This document shows, one piece after another, positions 49,140 through 61,939 of a DNA stretch of 64,000 nucleotides. The first letter of the stretch is position 1. Each line of letters starts with the position of its first letter. The translations under genes were made by a program, and so were the position numbers. Source of the DNA: Tolypeutes matacus (taxonomy: Eukaryota; Chordata; Mammalia; Cingulata; Chlamyphoridae); contig JAKSZT010053764.1 of the NCBI GenBank assembly GCA_026826555.1, positions 12,156,453 to 12,220,452 of the forward strand, read 5' to 3'. The notes under the pieces were generated by a model. It was not told the origin of the DNA. It did not search any database and saw only the letters and a program-made list of their open reading frames with translations.

Positions 49140-52100
49140 GTGCAAATTTTTAAATCTTTTATGAGGTCTCATTTATTTGTTTTTTTTTTTGTTTGTTTGT
49201 TTGTTTTGTTTTGTTTTTCTTGTGTTGCTTGTGCTTTGTGTGTAATATCTTAAAAACTATTTCCTAACATAAGGTCCTAGAGGTGCTTCCCTACATTTTC
49301 TTCTAGGTGTTTAATAGTTCTAGCTCTTATATTTAGGTCTTTGATCCATTTTAATTTGGTTTTTGAATTTGGTGTGACACAAGGGTCCTCCTATTTTTTT
49401 TTTACAGAGATCCAGTTTTTCCAGCACCATTTGTTGAAGAGACTATACTTTCCCAACTGAGTGAGCCTAACATCCTTGTCAAAAATAGTTGGCCGTAAAT
49501 GTAAGGGTTGACTACTGAGCTCTGAATTTGATTCCATTGGTCTACATGCATGTCCTTGTGCCAGTATCACACTGTTTTGATTACTGTGGCTTCGTAATAC
49601 ATTTTAAGATTGGGAAGTGTGAGTTCTCAAACTACCTTCTTCTTTTCCAAGATGGCTTTAGCTATTTGTCACCCTTTACCCTTCCATATAAATTTGATTA
49701 TTGGCTTTTCCATTTCTGGAAAGAAAGTTGTTAGAATTTTGATTTGGATGCATTGAATTTATAGATTACCTTTATTAGAATTGGCATTTTAATAATATTT
49801 AGTCTTCCAATCCATGAACACAGAATGTCCTTCCATTTATTTAGGTCTTCCTTGATTTCTTTTCACAATGCTTTGTAGGTTTTTGTGTACAAGTTCTTTA
49901 GATCTTTAGTTAAATTTATTCCTAGATATTTGATTCTTTTAGTTACTATCATGAATGGATTTTTTTTTCTTGATTTCTTCTTCAAGAAATTGTTCATAGT
50001 TTGTGTACAGGAACACTGCTGATTTTGGGGTATTTATCTTGCACTCTGTCACTTTCCTGAATTTATTAGCTGTAGGACTTTTGTTGTGGATTTTTCAGAA
50101 TTGTTGGTATGAAGGATGCTGTCATCTACAAATAGAGGAAGTTTTACTTCTCCTTTTCCAATTTGGATGCTTTTAGTTGTTTTTCTTGCCTAATAGCTCT
50201 GGCAAGAACTTCCACTGCAATGCTGCATAATAGTGATGACAGTGGGAATCCTTGTCTTGTTCCTGATCTTAGAGGAAAAGCTTTCTCTCTTTTACCATTA
50301 AGTAGGATGTTAACTGTTGGCTTTTCATATACACCCTTTTATATATTGAGAAAGTTTGCTTCTGCTCTTAGTTTTCTAATTGTTTATATGTATTAGATGC
50401 CTTTCTTGCATTAATTGAGATGATCATGTGTTTGTTTTTTTTTCATTACATTGATTTGATATATTACATTAATTGATTTTCTTATGTTGAACCATGCTTG
50501 TATACCAAGGGTAATTCCCACTTCATCATGGTTTATAAGTATTTTAATATGCTGTTGGATTTGGTTTACTAGTATTTTGTTGAGGATGTTTGCATCTATA
50601 TTCATAAGAGATATTGGACTCTAGTTATCTTTTCTTGTGGTATCTTTATCTGCCTCTGGTATGAGGGTAATGTTGGCCTTGTAGAATGAATTAGAGAATG
50701 TCCCCTCCTCTTCAAATTTTTGGAAGAGTTTGAGCAGATTTGGAGTTAAGTCTTCTTGGAAAGTTTAGTAGAATTCCCCTGTGAAGCCATCTAGTGCAGG
50801 CCTTTTTATTGTTAGGATGTTTTTGATGACTGATTTAATCTCTTTACCAATAATTAGTTTGTTGGGATCTTCTACTTCTTCTTGAGTAAATGTAAGTAGA
50901 TTTTGTGTTTCTAAGAACTTCTCCATTTCATCTAGATTATCTAATTTACTGGCATATAGTTTTTTCACATTATCCCCTTGTACTCTTTTTTATTTGTGGG
51001 GTTGGTAGTATTGTCCCCATTTTCACTTATGAGTTCAGTTATTTGTGTCCTATATTTTTTTCCTTTTCAGTCTAGTTAATGCATTGTCAATTTTATTGAT
51101 TTTTTCAAAGAGTCAGTTTTGAATATTTTTGCTCTCTCTATTGTTTTTTTTTAATTATTATTATTTTCCATTACATTAATTTCTGCTCCAATCTTTATTT
51201 CTTTCCTTCTTGTTTTGGGTTTAGATTGCTGTTCATTTCCTAGATCCTCCAGTTTTTTGGTTAGGATTCTTGTGTAAAATCTTTTATTCTTTTTTAATGC
51301 AAGCCTCTGCAGCTATAAATACTCCCTCTCAGCACTGCCTTTGTTGAATCCTTTAATTTTGTTATGTTGCATTCTCATTTACATTCTCTTCAAGACATTT
51401 CCTAATTTCCCGTGTGATTTCTTCTTTGATCCACTGGTTGTTTAAGATTAGGATATTTAGTTTCCACATATTTGTGTATTTTTCAGTTCTCTCTCTGTTA
51501 TCAATTTCTAGAATAATTTAATCATGTTTATAGAAGGTACATTGTATGATTTCAATATTTTTTTTTATTTTATTGATACTTGTTTTATGACTGAAGATAT
51601 TGTCTATCCTAGAGAATGATCAATGTGTGCTAGAGGAGAATGTGAATTCTGCTGCTGTTGGGTGAAGAGTTCTATATTTCTGTTAGGTCTAGTTGGTTTA
51701 GAATATCCTTTAAGACTTCTGTTTCCTTATTAATCTTTTATTTGGGTGTTCTACCCTTTTTTCTTTGAAAGTTGTTTATTGAAATTCCCTACTATTAATG
51801 TAGAGCCAACTGATTCTCTCTCCAAATCTGTCAATATTTGCTTCATATATTTTGGGGTTCTGCTGTTATGTGTATATATATTTATAATTGTTTTGTCTTC
51901 TTTTTGAACGGACCCCTTTATCAATATATAATAACCATCTTTTTTCCTCAAAACAGTTTTTGACTTAAAGTTTATTTTTTTCTGATATTAGTACAGATAC
52001 CCAACCTCTCTTTTGTTTTCTATTTGCATGCTATATATTTTTCCACTCTTTCACTTTCAACCTACTTATGTGTTTGAGTTTTAGGTGGGTCTCTTATAAA

Positions 52101-52250
52101 CAGCATATGGTTGCTTCATGCTTTTTTATTCATTCTGCCATGCTCAGTCTTCTGAATAGAGAGTTTAATCCATTTTCATTTAAAGTAACTACTGATAATA
52201 CAGTACTTTATTTGGCCATTTTGCTATTTTGTCTTCCTTTTTTTACTCTC
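49140..52250 (-). pseudogene. L1 ORF2, broken
   Basis: Recognisable - strand pieces are the endonuclease at 51751-51951 (INIYTHNSRTPKY, GNFNKQL), the RT start at 50765-50968 ([23 protein letters not shown]), and the catalytic box FVDDSI near 50130. The endonuclease opening, ENGLNSLFRR, is near 52200. Stops and small indels separate the pieces. The metal-binding Asp pair at FVDD remains. Confidence 0.8.
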
Positions 52251-52849
52251 AATTATTCTGTTAATGCCTACTTCCATATTTATTTGTTTCCATTTTTGGT
52301 ACCATTTTTAGTGACTTCTCCTTTTTTAAAGTGTATTTTTTGTGTATTTTATTTGTGGTTATGATGGAGTTAATATTAAACATCCTAAATCTTAATAATC
52401 ATGTTTGATTTGATAGCAACTTGTCTTTAATAGCATACCTATATACCCTTTCATCCCCCCACCCTATTTTAGTACTTGTTATGAGTTATGTCTTTGTATA
52501 TTATATGTCCAAAACTATAGAATTATCATTACTTCTTATGTATTTTCATTTTAGCACCTGTGAGAAGTGCAGTTACATACCAAAAAAAAAAAAAAAAAAA
52601 AAAAAGCAACAATACTGGCATATACAATTACCCATATGGTTACCTTTACTAGGAATCTTTATTTCTTTAATTTGCTTTAATCTCCTGTCTAGTGCTCTTT
52701 CCTTTCAGTATGAATAACTCCTTTTTGCATTGCATGTAGGACAGTCTGCTGGTAATGAACTTCCTCAGCTTTTGTTTATCTAAGTATGTTTAATCTCTTC
52801 ATCATTTTTTAAAGATAGTCTTGCTGGACATGAAATTCTTGTTTGGCAA

Positions 52850-53520
52850 TTGTTTTCTTTCAGAATTTTAAATATTTTGTGCCACTACCTTCTTACCGTC
52901 ATGGTGTCTGATGAGAAATTGGTACTTGATCTTATTGGGATTCCCTTGTACATAGCCTATTGCTTTTTTCTTGCAGCTTTCAGAACTCCCTCCTTGTCAT
53001 TGGCATTTGACAGTGTGGTTACTATGTTCCTGGGTGTGATTCTCCTTGAGTTTATCCTGTATTGGGGTTTGTTGGACTTTTTGAATGTGATGTTCATGTC
53101 TTTAGTTAAATTTTGAAAGTTTTCTGCTATGATTTCATTGAATATTCCTTCTGCCCTTTTCTCTTTTTCTTCCCCTTTTGGGACTCCTATAATGTGGATA
53201 TTGGTTCCCTTGATGGTGTCCCTCATGTCTTAAACTTTATTCCTTCTTTATTCTTTTTTTTTTCTCTTTCTTTCTTCTCATTAACCTGCATCATTTCAAT
53301 TGTCTTGTCTTCAAGACTCATGAGTCTTTCTTCTGCGACCTCCAATCTTCTACTGAAACTGTCTAGGGAATTTTTCATTTCAGTTATTGTTTTCTTCAAC
53401 TCCAGGATTTCTGTTCGGTTCCTGTTGAGACTTTCAAAGAGATTTCCATATTGCCCATTCATTGCTTTCTTCATACCCTTTACTGCGTTCTCTTTGTTTC
53501 CCCTGATCTGTTTTAGCATA
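52850..53520 (-). pseudogene. L1 ORF1, broken
   Basis: Two open - strand frames cover it. 53223-53519 carries the coiled coil (SFSRRLEVAEERLMSLEDK) and 52957-53226 carries the RRM start (NIHIIGVPKGEEKEK) with RITPRNIVTTLSNANDK. A stop or frame change between them ends the protein. The + strand 148-codon ORF over the same bases is its antisense shadow. Confidence 0.82.
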
Positions 53521-54850
53521 TTGAGGATCTTTTTTAATGTCTTTTTTTTTCTTCTATAAATCCATCTTCATTGATGGTTTCTGGATTTTTATCTTTTTCA
53601 TTTAGATGGACCATCATTTCCTGTTTCTTTGTTTGTCTTGTAATATTTTGTTGCACACGGTATATTTTAGTATTTTATAGTGTTAACTCTGGGATTTAGT
53701 CCCTGACCTGTCTGTTCCTTAATTTGTTTCCAGCTAATGATATGACCCAGATTTTCTGGAATTCCAGGAGTTAATCAAAACAAACCAACTAAAGCAAAAG
53801 ATACCTTTCACTGTCTTTGCAAATTGGCTCCCCTTTGGCTGATGGTCTCCTTCATGGCTTAGCCATCCTATCAAGATTAGCCCAATACAAATGCAAAGTA
53901 CAGTGTCTTCTCTGTCATATCTACGCCTGTTTGGAGTCAAGGAGCCTGCCTCTTTTCCTGGGTTTTTGCTTGCTAGAGGCTTCAGGAATTCCCAGTTTAC
54001 AGTTCACAAGTATCCAATGAATGGTCCTACTCCCTTTGAAATAGACTTTCACCCCTCCTGGGTGCTCTCTTGAATGACTTAATGCTGTTAGTCCTTTACC
54101 CCAGGATGCTTCAACCTACTGTTTATCACACTGTGCCAGCTGTCTGAAAGCCATTTCGCTGATTTTAGGACAAATTTGGCACTAGGACTGTGAGCCAGAG
54201 ATAAATTCCCTGGCTCGGTCCCTCACACTTCCATATTGTTACTGACATATAAACTCTAATATGTGTGCAACGGCCACTCTGCTTCTTCTGAAACAGGGTC
54301 AGGGACCGACAATGGGAGAACAAGCTGGTTTTACCCTGCATTGTGGAGGGGTTGGGAAAGTGACCAGCAGGGGTGCCAGGAACTTCTTCTATGGCTTTTG
54401 AAGTTGTGTTTTCTTGATTCAGCACTTGCTGGTTAAATTCAATCCTTTAATAGTTTTCAATAGATTTGAGGATGGTTACTGTCTTAATATTCTTCTGCTA
54501 CCTTTACCGAGGAGGGGTTGGATCATTGTCTGCCCTCAGAGCCAGTCCCAGTGATCTGAAGTATCTGATCAAATGCAGTGCTCAGAGATGAGATTGCATA
54601 CCCCTGGGGTTTGGAGGACCAGGTCTATGTCCCACTCTGGCACCAAGAGACATCCAAACTCCAGTCTCCACTGCTGTCACCATGAAGCTGGGGGAAGGGA
54701 GATGATAGCCGCTGCAGGGAGGGTGAAACTCACTGGTAGTTATTGACATTTACCAGCCTCTTCCTCTGCTCCTCCCTGGATGCTGGGCAGTGTTACACTA
54801 TACTCCAACGCTTCACAATAGCTGATTCTGACAGTTTCTACCAGTTCAAT

Positions 54851-55379
54851 AGTGGTTTTGGTGGAGGGACTAATTCATAGAGTTTCTGTCAGTCATTTTC
54901 TGTCTTAACAAATGTTGAATATTTGTCCCTACACCTCACTGCTGGGCCAAGAACCATGCTATTTAGCTTGCAAAATTCTGTGGTGCTAATAGCCTTCCAA
55001 TCTAGATGTCCAAAGAAAATCAATCTATCCTTGAATACATGGTGATTTTTGTATGTCCAACTTCGAGTGGGAAGAATTAATACTTCAAGTTCCACTTCTT
55101 ATTTAAGAACAGCTTACCTAACTTGTTGAATACTATTGTCTTATAATTTCAGTAGCTGCCTAACAGTGCTTCTCAAATGTGTTTACCCAAAGGCAGAAAA
55201 GAATAATTTTATAACAAGGGAATCCAGGACCTTAAAGCTTTCCAGAAACACTGTATTTCATTTTATTCCCCTGTTTTGTCTTAAACATATCTATTTTTTT
55301 AATTCTCTATCTCCTAATATATCTGTGCTGGTTTTATTAAAAAGGAAATGAGTTGTCACTGATGATTGTCCATATCTTT
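54851..55379. other. Intergenic DNA
   Basis: No gene or repeat was recognised. Confidence 0.5.
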
Positions 55380-55828
55380 TTCAGTTAACACTCCTTGAAT
55401 TCCAGGGGCCTTCCTCACCACCACCTCACTTAGATCAAGACCAAATTCTCCCTGGACTTATTAAGTTGGGAGCTATCACTGGACAAAACAAAATGTGGCT
55501 CCAATTGTTAGTTTTGGCTTTTATTGGTAGTCACTGGGTGATGCACTGGTATCAGATGTTCTGAAAAGGTACTATGTGCTAGAGTGTAAAAGAAGGCCAT
55601 GCAGCCTCCAGACCTTGTCTTGTCTCCTGAGAATATCCTGGGGCACTCCAACAGTATCTGAACAGTGGACTTATCTCTCCCCAAGCATTTCCAAGGATAA
55701 ATTCTTAGGTTGCTAATTCCCTTCCCTGCCATTTCCCTTTGCCCCAGACCTCCATCAGTTTCACTTTCGGCCCCTATTTGTACAGTTTTTTTTATCTACT
55801 TGACCAAAAAAAAAAAAAAAAAAAAAAA
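55380..55828 (+). repeat. Unassigned block ending in A23
   Basis: About 420 bp of balanced composition ends in an A run at 55806-55828, with a T8 run just before it. The poly(A) suggests a retroposed sequence in + sense. No poly(A) signal, flanking duplication or known family was found. Confidence 0.35.
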
Positions 55829-57264
55829 CAGAAACAACAACAAAATTCCTATTATCATTTATTCTTTAGAAATAAATCTTGAAAACCACTTATACCCAGA
55901 GTTTGACTCATTGGTGGACTTCTATAAAGAATGAGAGCATTCTCAATATATGAAGGAAAAATCAGGGACATTCGTTAGGTAGGAAAAAAGTATGGGGGAG
56001 AGGAGCCAATACAACAGTAGGAAAAGAGGCTAGATGGGCTTTAAATGATCACCTAATTCTTTCCCCCTTTTGTCATTTTGCAGTATTATCTCAAGCTAGT
56101 ACATACTTCAAGGGAGTGATGTGTTAGCAACCTAGCTTATAAAACTAAACTTTCATTAAGTTCAGTGCCAGGTTGTGTTAAACCATCATTTTGCTATTAT
56201 CCAGTGGCTGGTGAGTTAGAGCCTCTGAAAATTATGTGTTTGGCAGTTTAACAAGATTATCTAGCTCATCAATTGTCAGAGAAAGAGAATGGATAATGAC
56301 AAGGAAGAAAGTTCAAGGTGATGTTTTTGCTAAGCTCTGGAATGCTAATAACTGGAAATAGACATAAATACAGCATCCCCTATATAAAAGTAAATGATTT
56401 TATGGCATTATTTACTTTCTTATTGTTAACAGCTTTTACGTTCTCAATGGTGTCCTTCTGCTGGTTTTTATGTGCCAATTATTTTCTGTTTGTAAGTCAA
56501 CAACCAGCTAAGAAATCAACCCTCTGGTGATCATCCTTTAATTAAAGCAACTGCTAAACTACACATTCACTTTTCTTATTAAAATGACTTGCTGGCTGTA
56601 TAGGGATAACATGGAACAGATTAATTTTCCTCAAGGAGACAAAAGATGCAAGGGAGGAAGTAATTTCTCCCTTCCTCTAATGGTATTTGCTTCTTTTCAT
56701 ATGGTCTGATTAACAGAGATATCAAAGTGAGAAAAAGTCACATGGGGAAGCTGTGTGCACTGAAATGCTGGGGCATGCTGTGCTTAGACAATATCACTTT
56801 CAGTAGGGTTATGTGTCAAAATCATATCTTTATACATCTTTTTTTTTTAATACTACTCAATATTGTAGGGGTACAGTATATACCTGGACTGTCAGGAGAC
56901 TTGCAAGTAAACATTACAACGAAGAGGGAAAACTAAGGAGAACATTGTCCATTTAGATATTTTAAGGTCTTAAACACTGAGATAATAGTGTCTGATACAT
57001 GAACACAAAGTTGAGGAGGTAAACAATCTGTTAACCAAGAAAGTAGGATTCCACACACGAAAATGACATTGCAAAAACATAGAGGTTCAGTTTAGACACT
57101 TTGAAAATCCAAATGTTTTTATTACATTATTTTTTAATGTATATGAGATTCAACTGTCTGAAAAAAAATCTGCTTTGATCACCAGTATTTCCATTTTTAG
57201 AAATATTTATGTTTTTCACCCATCCACTATAAAAGAGCTACATGAGGACAAAATAGTGAGATTT
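55829..57264. other. Intergenic DNA with a candidate conserved element
   Basis: No gene is supported. Bases about 56060-56290 and 56450-56660 lack repeat character, and carry TTTAATTAAAGCAACTGC and similar homeodomain-type cores. Conservation cannot be tested here. Confidence 0.35.
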
Positions 57265-57270
57265 TGTCTG

Positions 57271-57304
<34 letters not shown>

Positions 57305-57355
57305 CATCCATCCACCCATCATCTATCTTCTTATTTGTTTATTTATTTATTTATA
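57265..57355. repeat. (TCTA)n, (ATCC)n and (TTTA)n compound microsatellite
   Basis: About nine TCTA units (57267-57304) run into CCATCC units (to about 57320) and, after a short break, TTTA units to about 57354. Confidence 0.95.
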
Positions 57356-58013
57356 GGGTTAAGTTAATTTTAATTGAAGATCTTTTATTCTGCAATTATG
57401 ACCTTTTAATTTTGGGGGATATTAAATGCTCCTTTTAAAAAACATATTACATTTTTTATTTTAAAATATAAACTTTTCTTTTTCTCTTTTGATAAAGGAT
57501 CTCCTTGAATCCTCCTATTTGATAATTGCAAAAACCTTATGTCATTTATTATATTGTTTCTTACATTTTTTTATGTCTAAATTTTTTTCTGAAATTCAAA
57601 ATCTGGGACCCATTACCATAAACCCAGTTCAAAGTCACCTCTACATTGTGGCTATCATTTTTGTAAAAATGGTGGAGAAGAAAGAAAAGGACCAAAGGGG
57701 AAAGGAGATACAGGAATGAATGTGTCTTGCTGTGACTGTCATGCCCTTCTTTGGATGACCTAGGGTTTTGAAATGTACAATGGAGAAAATTAACATCAAA
57801 TTACATCTAAACATCAGGCTAAATTATTTTCAATTATTTTGTTAATTTGACTCTGATGAGGTATTGAAGGAATAGTAACATAGAATCATCAATCTCAATA
57901 GACAACTAGGACCACCAAATTGAAACCAAAAAAATTAGTATGTTTTCTTCAGAATACAACAATTTTATATCTGTGAATGATTTAATTGTATAAGGACATA
58001 TATGGAAAAGAAA
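57356..58013. other. AT-rich intergenic DNA
   Basis: Nothing recognised. Confidence 0.5.
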
Positions 58014-58037
58014 CATATATATATATATATATATATG
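58014..58037. repeat. (AT)n microsatellite
   Basis: About eleven uninterrupted AT dinucleotides. Confidence 0.95.
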
Positions 58038-58039
58038 TT

Positions 58040-58255
58040 AAACAGCTGTTCCATTCTAGACCTTGTGCTAATCCTCATATTTTTCCAGACCAAAAAGCTT
58101 ATGGAAGACATACAGCTAGCCCCATATTACAGATGAGGATACTGAGGCTCAAAGTTTAAAAATTCCCCCAAAAGTAATAGAGCTGTAATGTGAAGTAGTA
58201 TGGTTTCTAACCCAGTGCTTTCCGGCAGCTTTGCTGATTCTCATTCAAATGCTAC
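58040..58255 (+). repeat. MIR-type SINE remnant
   Basis: CCCATATTACAGATGAGGAT, ACTGAGGCTCAAAGTTTAAA and AATAGAGCTGTAATGTGAAG follow the MIR core, ending near CCAGTGCTTTCC. Confidence 0.75.
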
Positions 58256-59299
58256 ATCCTGTAGGGCACAGCATTCTGTTTTATTTAGTATACATTAAGT
58301 TCTGGTTGATTGTGTTCATCTTATCCTTAGAGCATATAATTTTTCCCAGCTTTCATCTGGCATTATCTCTGGTTAAACTGAGATAGAATTGCAGCACTGT
58401 AAGTCAGGGAAGCAGTTTAGGGATCAATTGCATTGTGACCTTAGTTTGGCTCTTATCATCACAGTCATAATCTCTCACCTCTGCTAACCTAAACATAACA
58501 GCTGCCCAAGTTTATGCTTGGAAGACTGAGGGATTCCAAAGCCCAAACAAGTGAATCAAAAAAGTTGTCTAGTCTTAGTGAGTCACATATCCTTTCCTCT
58601 CAAGTTCTGTAGTCTGTTAATGCTAGAAAGTAGCACCTGATGGTACCACAATAGTACAGCTCAAAAAAGTAAGATGAAAAAAGATAAGTTAAGTGAACTC
58701 CTTCAACTTACCCTCTTGAGAAGGGTGGATGATCCGGTGGTCTACCTTGATGTCAGTCAGCTCCAAGCAACAAAATGCTTTCATCAAATGACGCTTTTAA
58801 TTATTTTCTCCTCTTCCTATATCAGTTAATCCACAACAGTAATGAAGATGCTTCCCTTCCTCTTCATCCCAGTAGGGGATCATGGAAGTGAATCCAGATA
58901 CCAGGCAGCCAGTCCTTGACACAGTTATTTTAGAAGCAAGTGATAACCCGCCAACTCCTCCCGATGGCTCTTTGTAATTCATATTACCTTTGCCTTTACT
59001 TGTTAAAGTTTAATATATTCAAGTTTATTCAATTATCTAATATTGAGTTAATTTCTCTTGATCTATATTTTTTGTAATCTTCAACTGGGTGAAGGTTTAT
59101 AAATGACAATAAAATCCATTTTAGCTAGATATTTTAGCCATGAATGACGTTTATGTATTATTTCAATGCAGCATTTTAATTATTCATTAATGATTAAATG
59201 CATTGTGGTGGGTGATGCTTTAATAGATTATGAACCACGTTTATAATTCCTACAGTATATGATGGCTTTCAGTTAGAGCCTATCAATAGCTCATGTTAA
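58256..59299. other. Intergenic DNA
   Basis: No gene or repeat is recognised. Confidence 0.5.
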
Positions 59300-60480
59300 A
59301 AATATTTATGCAGCGCGGCCAGCCGAGGGGCGGGGGCTGGGGAGGCCACCGCCTCCCTGGGCCTGCCAGGGCGGCCGCCTCCGCGATGCCGCTGCTTGTG
59401 GAAGGGCGGCGAGTGCGCCTGCAGCAGACCGCCCGGGACCTTGTACGAGCCCACCCGCCTTTGAAGGAAAGAGCCAGACTTCTCAGAGGTCAGTCTGTTC
59501 AACAAGTGGGACCCCAGGGCCTTCTGTATGTTCAGCAAAGAGAGCTTGCAGTGACCTCCCCAAAGGATGGCTCCATCTCCATTCTGGGTTCTGATGATGC
59601 CACCACTTGTCACATTGTGGTCCTGAGGCACACAGGTAGTGGGGCTACCTGCTTGACACATTGTGATGGAAGCGACACCAAAGCTGAGTTCCCCTTGATC
59701 ATGAACTCCATAAAATCCTTTTCCAACCACTCTCAATGTGGAAGGCTGGAAGTACACCTCGTGGGAGGCTTCAGTGACGATAGGCAATTGTCACAAAAAC
59801 TTACTCATCAACTTCTTAATGAATTTGACAGACAAGAAGATGATATTCACTTGGTGACATTATGTGTGACAGAATTAAATGACTGAGAAGAAAACGAAAA
59901 ACACTTTCCAATAATTTATGGCATTGCTGTCAACATTAAAACTGCAGAGATTTATCGAGCCTCCTTTCAAGACCGAGGTCCAGAGGAGGAGCTGCGTGCT
60001 GCACGAGCTCTAACAGGAGGACCCACGATTAGCATATATGTCGCAAAGACAGAACAGCTTCGTATAGGACCGTATTACTGGATGCCATTTCCCCATGTGG
60101 ATTTCTGGTTGCAGCAAGATGGTAAGCAAATACTAAAAACCTTTCCACGCCACCTCTGGCTGAGCCCTCCCACTTTGTTGACCATATCAGATCCACTTTG
60201 ATGTTTTTAAAAAAATACCCATCTCCAACCAACACACTGTTTCCTGGAAATAAAGCTCTACTCTATAAAAAAGAAATGAAGATGGCTTATGGGAAAAGAT
60301 CTCTTCTTCAGGAAACTAAAACTAGGAATTACCAAAGAAAGCAACTTTTGGGCATGACAAAGACCATTGGTGGGGTTGGAAAGACTATGAATTTGTAATC
60401 TACATCAGTTGAGTCTTATGCCTCTTTACTCAGTGTCTTTCTAATGACTTTCAAAATAAAATCTTATTTTGACAAAAAAA
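59300..60480 (+). pseudogene. NTAN1: NTAN1 processed pseudogene, near full length
   Basis: Intronless copy of the mRNA for protein N-terminal asparagine amidohydrolase, which deamidates N-terminal Asn to Asp in the Arg/N-degron pathway. A GC-rich 5' UTR (about 59312-59385) precedes ATG 59386. The first 166 codons are open and close to the family: MPLLVEGRRVRLQQ, LRGQSVQQVGPQGLLYVQQR, ILGSDDATTCHIVVLRHTG, VHLVGGFSDDRQLSQKLTHQ. Cys75, the expected nucleophile (DDATTCH), is kept. TGA at 59884-59886 replaces an Arg codon (CGA to TGA, a CpG change). The same frame continues to 60198 (YGIAVNIKTAEIYRASFQDRG). A frameshift between about 60140 and 60170 moves the rest (FLKKYPSP, GNKALLYKK) to another frame, and a second shift near 60270 affects the C-terminus. 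An AATAAA (60455-60460) and A7 (60474-60480) end it. The parent is about 310 residues; this copy can encode at most the first half. Flanking duplication is unclear. Confidence 0.96.
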
Positions 60481-60481
60481 T

Positions 60482-61939
60482 ATATATATATATTTAACCA
60501 ATAGTAAGAAAACATTTAAGGCTCATATATTTGTCACAAAAATGTGACTGAACCATTGAATGAAAACAGGTAAGTAAATTTAGAAACTATATCCTTGTAA
60601 CTAAGAACTAGTATTCTTCTTAGCATCACATATAAATATATAATAAAGTATCTTACTAATTATTGCTGAATTTATCACTTTTGGGATTAACTATAAGATT
60701 ATCTAACATTAATAATGAGTCACAAAATGATTGTAACAAAAACCATTTGTTATAAACTTTTTAACATTCTTAATCTAGAAGTATTAGTTATATTTTCAGC
60801 AATTTGTGAAAATAAATTGTGGTCCTACAATTTCTGAGCCTGATTCATAAATGATGACAGCATGAGCCTTTCTGTTTATTTCCTAATTTTCTACAGCAAT
60901 ACATTTAAGTGGGAATTAAATACTTTATACTTACTGTTTGAAACATTCCAATATTTCAAACGAGAAAATTTATTTATTTTTTCATGATAACAGAAGATAA
61001 AGGTTTTCTATCATTTTAAGTGGAAAATAGTTAGAATAAAAAAATTACCTTGATAGGATTTCTTGAAATAAAATATATTTTCAAAGTTGACACTCTATTA
61101 TGAGACATATAACTGTCAAATGTAAGTGAATCTTAGCAGTAGTCATTGTTTCCATGATACCATATTTATCTTGAGAAAATTTGAAAGGGATGTATTATTT
61201 TTTAAATATTGTGCTTAATAGGGATAAACATAGATGATTTTATATTCAAATGTAAAAGACATATTCATATATCTTTGTGACTACTTTGCATTTCATGTAT
61301 CAATTTGCTATTTGAGTAATATGCTATTTTACTTCTATGTGCTGTTATTTATTCTGAAAATTATTGACAGGCTTCCTGGATTTGTAGAAAAATTGGCAAA
61401 AAGAAATGTTCCTTATACATGCATCTCTTTTTTTAATCAAAACTTATCAGAGCCACAGAAGTTCATTGAACTAAAAGACTATGGTCTCACCATTTTCGTA
61501 TTTTCCTTTTATCATTTTTTATGGTACTTTGTTAATTACTACTAATATGGAAAATCTAGGATACAAGTATGGAGAACTAGTTTGGCCTGGTCTGTGTTTC
61601 TTGATGATTACTTTGTAAAAGTTCTACGTTGTATTGGTTGAAGGCATCCTGTAATGTTGTTTAAAACATTCCTCTGTAAATTGTTTCTTAGACATAGAGG
61701 ACTGATTGATTTAGGTTCAATTTTTCAGCAGGATTAATTAAAGATCATGCATGCTTCCATTTGGGAGGCACATTGGGTCTTATTTTTAAAGTTATGCTGA
61801 CAGTTTGTTTCTCATATGTGCAATTAATATTTATTTATTGATAATATATTCAGCAACCTAGTTAATCTTGCATCCTTTATATCTTAATTATAAAGATATA
61901 ATTATATCTTTGGGAGTTTATATGTAATATTATCTGCAG
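60482..61939. other. AT-rich intergenic DNA
   Basis: No gene or named repeat is recognised; the 103-codon ORF at 61234-61545 has no family motif. Confidence 0.5.

Larger units (their letters stand above)
48944..54850 (-). mobile_element. L1 (proximal), nearly full length, - strand
   Basis: Its 3' UTR lies at about 48944-49130 (ATTCCCATACACCAACCC, then ATTAACTACAGCCCATGG). ORF2 follows from about 49140; the part corresponding to 47100-47790 of the neighbouring L1 is missing, so there is an internal deletion next to the 3' UTR. RT is at about 49900-50970 (catalytic box reads FVDD near 50130), the endonuclease about 51750-52250 and an inter-ORF region to about 52850. ORF1 spans about 52850-53520 and the presumptive 5' UTR runs to about 54850. 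Total about 5.9 kb. An expanded A24 run on the + strand (52582-52605) sits in the inter-ORF region. Stops throughout make it inactive. Confidence 0.85.

Noticed and set aside
52582..52605. A24 run as a SINE or retrocopy tail
   Set aside because: The sequence on both sides is collinear L1 inter-ORF DNA, so it is an expanded A tract inside the L1.
53113..53559. 148-codon + strand ORF with hydrophobic runs
   Set aside because: Antisense of L1 ORF1; the charged coiled coil read backwards gives hydrophobic-looking residues.
57265..57355. Regular spaced repeats suggesting an array
   Set aside because: Simple tetranucleotide microsatellite, not CRISPR-like: no unique spacers and the host is a mammal.
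59296..59787. 163-codon ORF on the - strand
   Set aside because: It is the antisense of the open first half of the NTAN1 retrocopy; no family motif of its own.
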